Shown: one piece after another, positions 57,151 to 64,000 of the stretch | Position numbering within the stretch: position 1 is the stretch's first letter | Layout of the letters: each line of letters starts with the position of its first letter | Source of the DNA: Ashinkailepas kermadecensis | Lineage: Eukaryota > Arthropoda > Thecostraca > Neolepadidae | NCBI GenBank assembly: GCA_034440615.1 | Contig: JAOTOM010004022.1 | Location: forward strand, 109,501-173,500 | Length of the DNA: 64,000 bases | Direction of reading: 5' to 3' | The notes under the pieces: model-generated | What the model was told of the DNA's origin: nothing | Seen by the model: only the letters and a program-made list of their open reading frames with translations | The model's database searches: none | Program-made: the position numbers and the translations under genes

Positions 57151-59410
57151 TCTCCGCACGACCCGGTTCGCTGTGCCGTAATGGCCAGCGGCCGCAACGA
57201 CCGATCGACGACCATTACGGCCGGCCAGAACAGCCGTAAAGGGCCAAACGACCAGGTGCACGGGGCGCCGACGCGACCGGCCGGATCCGCGCCAACCCGC
57301 CCGGCCGGCTCGGCGACCTCTGCTGACCATCAAACGCTTTAGAGCTGCCTTGTGAATTGACTCAAGGATACGGCTAAGAGGGTCGGCGAGCGACTGTTGT
57401 TTTAACACAGCGCTGATAACAGGCTGCCAGCGGCGCGGCCCGGTGATCGCGCTTCCTGATCTTCAGAGTCTGTTTTTGTTTTCGCCAACCGCTGGTAGCA
57501 CTGCTGTTAAAGCTACCTGGTGGATGCCTCGCGCCCCCTTGTTGGTCGTCGTGCTTGCTCGGCTGTGCCACAAATGACGGTGTTGTGCGTCGATGGACGG
57601 CTCGGGGTATGGGCACTCCGGTTGCGGTTTATCGAGGTGTTTATCGAGGTCGAGCCGTGGTGTCCTTGGGAGCAGAATTGCGATATCTGTGATGCGTGAC
57701 GACGCGGTCTGTGGTCACTGTCATTCGGGACATGTGACGCCATTGCTGCCATATTGATTGTGGATATGATGTTGCATTTATGTCCGGATTTGTTGGCTCT
57801 GCTTGGTACATGCAATATGCTATCATCATTTCTGATGCCGGACGCTATGCGATGGTATGTCCAAGCTGCTGAGCATGGTCATATTTTCTACTTCATGCGA
57901 CTCGGGTTGCCATAGTTCTGGCTTCAAACTTGATGGGGGAGGGTGGCTTGGAGCGTTGTCGGATGTTTGGACAGCCCCGGGCTACCGTTTGCTTCGGGCG
58001 GCCATTTTCTGGACGTGTTTTCATTTACCGACGGCTGTCGGCTGCCAGATGTGCACTCAACTGTGGAGCGGCTCGATTTTCGCGTCGCCTTGAAGTTGTG
58101 TTGCCATGGCTACATATGACGTGTCCTGTTGTGATTCGTGTTCGGCTGATTGAGCCGCCGCTGACGTCTTCGTGCAGCGGCGCGGCGACGGCCTCTGATC
58201 TCACACCACGTTGGCCGGTCCAGTCGTCTCGTGTCCGACGGCCGCCATTGTCGAAAAGCCGGCCACTCATGATTAGCACGGCCGTCGGTGGATCTCGGTG
58301 GACCTCTGTGGATCTCGGTGGACCTCGGTTGGTCCGTGGGTGGCAGTAACCAGTCGACTGGGCAGAGGCCCGGCCGTGCCGCCCCCTGTTGGTGATCGGA
58401 GATTTGCTGTACCGTACGGCGCGGAGGAATTCCAAGCCTCGCCATTCTTCTGCTCGTCTGCTTTGTACGCTAGATAACCGCTGGCAGTTCATGCGCCATC
58501 AGACCCAAATAATCAATGAATCAACTGTTCACCTACCTGTCAACAGCGCAGTCGCTACTGAGCGCTATCCTCTCACGTCTTGGACTTGGATATAAAGCGA
58601 AGAAGTCGAGCATGAGTGGCGTTTTATGAACTTAGTTTGGGTCGGAATCGCGTATTGGCTTTCACTTGAGCGCAGGAGTGGGCGGCTTCACCCGGGCGGC
58701 GTGATCGAGGTCAGGCAACAGGTGGGCGAAAATCAGCAATGACGAATGTCCGTCCATGCTTGCTTTAAATGCAATGTAAACCAATTGGACTTGACACACG
58801 CTAACCCCCCCCCAATAATCAGAGCTTGTTTTAAGTCTTCGTGGTGTGGTGAATGGTGCTGCACGAACTTTTGTCCTGTCTGTCGTGATTCCACTTCCAC
58901 CATTCCATGGATCCTCAGTAAACCAAACCAACTCCGCAATATATGGATTGTTACAATCTCTGGCGGCTGGCGTGCCAATGTGTGCATCGGGCGGGTCCCT
59001 GTCACTACACAGGCACACCTGCTCTCGCGGTTCTCTTCAGCGCACCGGCGGAACGAGCACACGTCTGCCTCTCTCCTCAGCGGGGGTGTCTGTTTACGAT
59101 CTGCCTCGTGGCAGCGGATCGCGCTCCGGCCTGCGCCTCGCCTCCCGCCACTGCTGAGATGCCTGGCTGGCGGGCTGCTGAAGCTCACAGTCCGCTTCTG
59201 CTGGGTCGGACAGTCAGTCACTTCCTCCGCCCCGGGTCAGGTGCCCTGGGCAGACTGGCAGTTATCCCCTCCTGGACCGAACAGTTCATCAGTCCCTCCC
59301 GTCTGACTGGGAGACCTGGTCAGACTAGCAGTTAGCTCATTAGTCAGTCCCGGCAGTTAGTCTCAGCAGGACGAAGAGTTCCAGCAACTGCACATTGCCC
59401 ATCCATACCT
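57151..59410. other. Unique sequence, partly CpG-rich
   Basis: No supported gene. GCGGCCATTTTCTGG at 57997-58011 and GGCCGCCATTGTC at 58240-58252 resemble YY1-type promoter motifs but lack an associated frame. A short GATCTCGGTGGACCTC repeat lies at 58290-58330. Confidence 0.4.
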
Positions 59411-59620
59411 GCCGCAAACAAACAAACAAACAAACAAACATGCAGACAGACACAAACACACAGACAGACAAACAAACAGACCGACACAGAAAGACGCAAG
59501 CAAGCAGACAGACAAACACACATGCATACAGACCGACACAGACACAAACAGACATACATAAACAGACAGACACAAACAGGCAGACTGACAGTCACAAACA
59601 GACAGACACGGACGTGACTG
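59411..59620. repeat. (AAAC)n / (AGAC)n degenerate microsatellite
   Basis: AAACAAAC runs followed by mixed ACAGACAGACAC units. The Cys/Val and Thr/Gln-rich frames are artefacts. Confidence 0.9.
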
Positions 59621-60587
59621 ACTGTCTGGCTGGCTGGCCGCCTCTGGGTGGCTGTCGGCGCCGGCAGTGGTCGGTGCTCACGTGTTTGCCAGCTGACGCG
59701 GTCCCGCCGTCCACACACCGGCGTCCGTGCAGGAATGCGTTTGACGTTCGGTCGCGCCTCATTGACTCATTGTCCGCTGCTGCCGCTGCACTCGCCTGCT
59801 CTGCAGCTGGCTGGCTTGTAGGCGCGTCGGTACACGGCCTCCGTCCCTCCATCTCTCCGTCTCTCCACAGGGAAACAGAGAGATGGCTCTCTGTCTCCGT
59901 CTTTCTGTCTATGTCTGTATCTGTCTCCGTCTCTCTTCTACCTCTCTCTCCGTGCATCTATTTTGTCTCGCCGCTCTTTTTCTAGTTCGGTTATCTCACT
60001 ATATTTCTCTCTTCTTTTTCATTTCTTACTCCACTGCTATTTTCTTTTCTCTCTGTCCCTCGCCATTCTCCTTTCGTCTGCTCTTACCTTAAAAGAAGGT
60101 TGGTGGCCATGTTTGCAGGCGGACGTATAGCGTACGGAGCGTAGCCGTGCAATTGTACCGTTGGAGGTTTCAAGCACTCCCTGATCTAATGCTCCGAACT
60201 CCCCTGTTAACTCTCCTCGTCTCCGATTGTGTTACACGTTAAGCAACACCCCAGTCCACAAAGCTAAACAGGGATCATTTTGTGCGGGTGTCTTCTTTTC
60301 GGGAAATGCCCACAGTGAACCCTGAACCTTAGCGCGACTAATTTCCAGTGCCTTCCCCCGTCCCCCCCCATCATCAGTTCTCCTTGGGCTGTCGTTCTGC
60401 TGACTCCGGGTCGCTACGCCCTGTCGGACGCGTCGTACGGGTATCGCAGCGCCTGATAAACGACCCGTCGCGGTTACGTCGCCATTGAATCGCTCTGAAT
60501 TAACTCATCAATGAGCAACCGCTCGCTGTCGTTTCAAAGGCGACCACAGGCGCGACTCGGCTGGTCACGGTGGATAGTCGGTCAGCA
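59621..60587. other. Unique sequence, no gene recognised
   Basis: Pyrimidine-rich CTGTCTCCGTCTCTC blocks at 59850-60080. No gene or RNA is supported. Confidence 0.4.
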
Positions 60588-60920
<333 letters not shown>

Positions 60921-61425
60921 GCCGCCGGACCGAGTCGGGACGCGCTACATCACGTGTCTCGACTGGCGACACGTGTCACGTGTCACGCGTCACGCGTCAC
61001 GTGTCTCGACTGGCGATGGATGGAGGTGTTTCGATCGCCGGACGGCGGTCGTTTGCATACGGTGGAATTCGGCGGCGAGTGCGCCGACCGTGCCGGATGG
61101 TCGCCGAGTGGACGCCGCATGCGACCGGCGACCGGCGACAACTCCCGGTGCGGCTGCCCGGCAGCGGCTGCCCGGCAGCGGCTGCCCGGCAGCGGCTCCC
61201 CGGCAGCGGCTCCCCGTCTGGAGCTCCCCGTCGGCAGCGGCAGCGGCGCTGCCCGGGGCCCGTCGCGTCTCGTGATGCCCTGTCGCGCCGGCACATGTCC
61301 TCACGTGTTCTGTGACGTGTCGATGAGACGCCACCCGCGGGCCCGGATGCACCGTCTGGTGCGACAGGGTGGGACATCACCGAGACTGTCCTGACTGTGT
61401 GTATCCTGGTGGGGTGTCGTCGAGG
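60921..61425. other. GC-rich unique sequence with a small repeat
   Basis: At 60963-61010 there are repeated ACGTGTCACG/ACGCGTC blocks. At 61153-61216 GGCAGCGGCTGCCC-type units (about 4.5 copies) form dense GCAGC palindromes. No gene. Confidence 0.55.
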
Positions 61426-61570
61426 ACGAGGATCGAAGCCGTTCCAGTAGCTCGGCTGGTGAGTGCTGGCGGATGGAGATTGAAGCCGTTCCCCCAACTC
61501 GGCTGGAGGGTATTGGCGGATGAAGATTGAAGCCGCCCCAGTAGCTCGGCTGGTGAGTGCTGGCCTTTGC
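61426..61570. repeat. 47-bp tandem repeat, about three copies
   Basis: CTCGGCTGG positions 61451, 61498 and 61545 give a 47-bp period. The unit contains GGATGAAGATTGAAGCCG. Two copies contain GGTGAGTG, a donor-like sequence likely fortuitous. Confidence 0.93.
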
Positions 61571-62170
61571 GGGCAAGGATGGCAGAGCGCCGGTCCCTGC
61601 TGTTCTGACAGGACAGGCTTTTAGTCGTATGCGCGCGATCGTAATTAGCTGCCGACCGGCAGGATCAGCTGGCTACTGGTCCGATAAGGTCGGCGCATGG
61701 TGACTGAGCGGTCTCGTCGGGCTGTCGACGGTACGTTAACGCCCCCCCCGCGTCTGACGAAGTTATGGAGCTGAACTATAAGTTCAGACCTCGTGAGCTT
61801 GAGGGCGGTTTGTGCAGAGAATCTTGCTTAACATGGACGGTGATCCTGGAAAGCCGCCGAACACACGTCACGATCAGTGTATTTGAAGAGGAGATGCCGT
61901 CTACCCGACATTCGCCCGCCGTCATTCGGCAGCCGGCAGCGCGCCACCGCTCGGCGGGACACCACGTGCGCCGGACCAGCGGCGCGCTGACGTTGTGGCC
62001 AGTCCAAACACGGCGCGCCGACATAACCCGCACGCCAGGCGGCCACGTCGGCGGCTGTCGAAGCGCCCACCGCGCTGTGATGCACCTGTTGCGAACTGTG
62101 CAGCGGCCGCCGTGGGAGAGTATCGATGTCGTGGGACGGGGAGTCCGGCGGCGCGTCTCCAGAGCCTGCT
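61571..62170. other. Unique, CpG-rich from 61900
   Basis: A C-run lies at 61742-61750. Open frames on both strands are unrecognised. Confidence 0.4.
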
Positions 62171-62178
62171 CGTGTCTA

Positions 62179-62360
62179 CATCGAGCGCCGGGCGTGTATG
62201 ATGCGCCCCCCCCCCCGTGATTCTGTCGTATCGCATGTCCACATCGAGCGTCGGGCGTGTATGATGCGGCCCCCCATTGATTCTGTCGTATGCGGCGTAG
62301 TCTGCATCGAGCGTCGGGCGTTATCGTGTGTGCGGTGCGGCCGCCATTGGTGCTGTCGTA
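62179..62360. repeat. 63-bp tandem repeat, about three copies
   Basis: CATCGAGCG positions 62179, 62242 and 62305 give a 63-bp period. Units contain GTCGGGCGTGTATGATGCG, a C-run and GATTCTGTCGTA. The third copy is diverged. Confidence 0.92.
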
Positions 62361-63454
62361 TGGCGGCGTGAGCCTACCTCACAGCCCGCAGTTATCGCCA
62401 CCGCCTGCTAATGCAATGCTACCGCCTGTCCGACCGGCGGGCGCGACGGCCGCGCTGCACATCGCTGGAAATTGATCCGACAAAGTCTATCGGGTGTGCA
62501 CGAGACAGTGCACAAAGCGCGGTGCATATCCGATTTGACGGTGGCGGCTGTGGCCTGCCGTCCCGCCGGCCGTCGGCGCTGTGTCGGCGCCGCCGCGCGT
62601 ACACCCTGATCTCACTAGGGTGGCGCGTGTGCCCTCTGCTCTGCGCAACCTCCTGGTCGATCGCGATCTGGGCGTAAGCCCAGACAATATCGGTCCGACC
62701 TTCGACGATCTCGGCATGATCTTCGGATTTTCTGCCGCGATCCTCGACTATCTTGGCGAAATCCTCGCCGAGCGTTCCGCGACCTTTGTGGCGATCGCCC
62801 CGCGACCTTCGGCGACCTGTCCCGGATCCTCGGCGGCGTTGTTGCTCCGCCGTCGGCGCCAGTTGACTGCGCCGGGGGGGGGGGTGCCGACGGGCCACAG
62901 GGGTCACGCCGGCGGAGCCGGTTCCGCCAGCTGACCCAGCCGTCGCGTGGGAACTGGGGCCGACCGGCCAGCGCGGTGGCATAATCGTACGCGAACGCGG
63001 CGCGTTTTTACGAGCCTCCAGCCGGCCGGCGCCCCGCCGAACCAGACCCGGGTCGGGCTTCGTAAAGCTATTTGTCACCGGCCCTGATCACTTACACAGT
63101 CGCCGGGAACAGAGGACGAGGGGCTGTGCTCAGCGACGGTGCGGGATATAGCTGCCGGGAGTGCGAAGCGAGAATCAGTCCTCCCCATTGGGAAAACCCG
63201 CCAGTTAATAAGTAGGTGATTTCAATGCATTTTCTCATCCCATGCGTATTTCCTCCAATGCTGAATATCAGACCGATTTGACGATCCACTCCGGAGTCTG
63301 TCTGTAGCGCTTCTCACGGCAGCAAGAGCGTGAGCACGATGAGCGGTAGTATGATTACACCCCCTGCAGTCTGGGCTGCCAATCGTTTGCTGAAGCCATC
63401 CTGTGATCGCCCGCCTGGTCAGGGACCGAGCCAGAACAGGCTCGATCTCCGGCC
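62361..63454. other. CpG-rich then average unique sequence
   Basis: The minus-strand frame 62419-63078 is 219 codons; it and the plus-strand frame 62581-62934 overlap. CGATCxTCGGCG-like repetition at 62690-62840 explains both. No recognised domain. No gene is called. Confidence 0.4.
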
Positions 63455-63496
63455 CTGAACAGCCATGCTCATTTTCATACGAACATGGCTGTTCAG
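63455..63496. repeat. Perfect 13-bp hairpin
   Basis: CTGAACAGCCATG (63455-63467) pairs perfectly with CATGGCTGTTCAG (63484-63496) around a 16-nt loop. It resembles a bidirectional hairpin; no T-run or further context supports a function. Confidence 0.85.
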
Positions 63497-63644
63497 CTTT
63501 ATCGCTGTCTGTGGTCCATGTCTTGCCCTCTCGTGTTCTTAATCATTTAAACTTGCAAAATTCGCTGCTGTTGAGTCCAGCCTGCATCGCGATATCTGTG
63601 CATGCATGTTGTAAAAGAAATCACTTCCCAAAGAGTTTCGCTGT
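63497..63644. other. Short unique spacer
   Basis: Nothing recognised. Confidence 0.4.
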
Positions 63645-64000
63645 TTAGCCATGCTGTTAGCATTGAGCGTGACATATGTTACTCTGTTAACATGAGCGTG
63701 ATATATGTTGATCTATGTTGACATGAGTGTGACATGCTGTTAACATAGAACGTGAAATATGTTGGTCCATGTTAACATGGAATGTGACATATTGTTCTAT
63801 GTTAACATAGAGCGTGACATAAATTGCTCTGTTAACATGAGCTTGACATGTGTTGCTCTATTTTAACATGAGCGTGAAACATGCTGCTTTATTTTAACAC
63901 GAACGTGATATATACTACTCTATGTTAACATGAGCGTGACGTGCTGTTAACATAGACCGTGGTAACATATCGTGACATGCTGTTAATATATGTGGGTACA
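63645..64000. repeat. AT-rich minisatellite, runs off the window
   Basis: About ten units of 30-40 bp containing GTTAACATGAGCGTGACAT and TGTTGCTCT. GTTAAC is a palindrome. The array continues past the last base, so its full length is unknown. Confidence 0.93.

Noticed and set aside
55626..57408. Cys/Val/Trp/Pro-rich and His/Thr/Gly-rich frames of up to 465 codons
   Set aside because: They translate a 16-bp minisatellite in every phase; similar frames exist on both strands.
62419..63078. 219-codon minus-strand frame
   Set aside because: Overlaps an opposite open frame in CpG-rich, partly repetitive DNA; composition explains it.

Overview
This is animal (metazoan) nuclear DNA, most likely from an invertebrate and plausibly an arthropod. 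The evidence is a non-LTR retrotransposon carrying reverse transcriptase, RNase H and a C-terminal CCHC-type finger, remnants of other transposon classes (hAT-like, piggyBac-like, tRNA-derived), GT-AG style splice donors in CpG-rich patches, and a very high load of micro- and minisatellites. Nothing looks bacterial or viral. The species cannot be fixed from the sequence alone.

The window is poor in genes and dominated by tandem arrays. By a rough by-eye sum, more than a quarter of it lies in some 45 separate arrays with unrelated units: 10-20 bp (2.8-3.4, 3.75-4.05, 13.7-14.3, 51.9-52.4, 55.7-57.1 kb), 30-46 bp (8.8-10.3, 14.7-15.2, 23.9-24.8, 35.4-38.5, 45.3, 47.6-48.0 kb), about 63 bp (4.1-4.36, 22.7-23.1, 32.5-32.8, 62.2-62.4 kb) and 98 bp (21.5-21.9 kb). 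Long homopurine/homopyrimidine tracts lie at 25.6-26.3, 31.2-31.5 and 33.9-34.5 kb. Nearly all long open reading frames are by-products of stop-free repeat units and are not annotated as genes.

Mobile elements account for the recognisable coding sequence. A 5'-truncated, mutated LINE (18558-21451) is inserted in the 98-bp minisatellite and bounded by an exact 11-bp target-site duplication. A second degenerate LINE 3' end follows at 22.14-22.42 kb, and a fragment sharing 3'-terminal blocks with the first lies at 36.45-36.69 kb. A 199-bp hAT-like MITE at 16070-16268 interrupts one copy of a duplicated segment whose other copy (15.6 kb) is uninterrupted. An 847-bp piggyBac-like MITE with TTAA ends lies at 49089-49935. 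A seven-copy tandem array of tRNA-like SINE heads occupies 40061-40555, and three single tRNA-like heads are scattered elsewhere.

Evidence for host genes is weak: a candidate first coding exon at 522-619 (strong initiation context, GTAAGT donor), possible 5' exons near 17.62 and 33.1 kb, and a CpG-rich promoter-like patch on the minus strand near 51.72 kb with a CRE palindrome and a YY1-type motif over an ATG. No complete host gene, rRNA gene, functional tRNA gene or CRISPR array was found. I do not see a previously undescribed multi-gene system; the interest lies in repeat architecture, transposon junctions and the many perfect inverted repeats.
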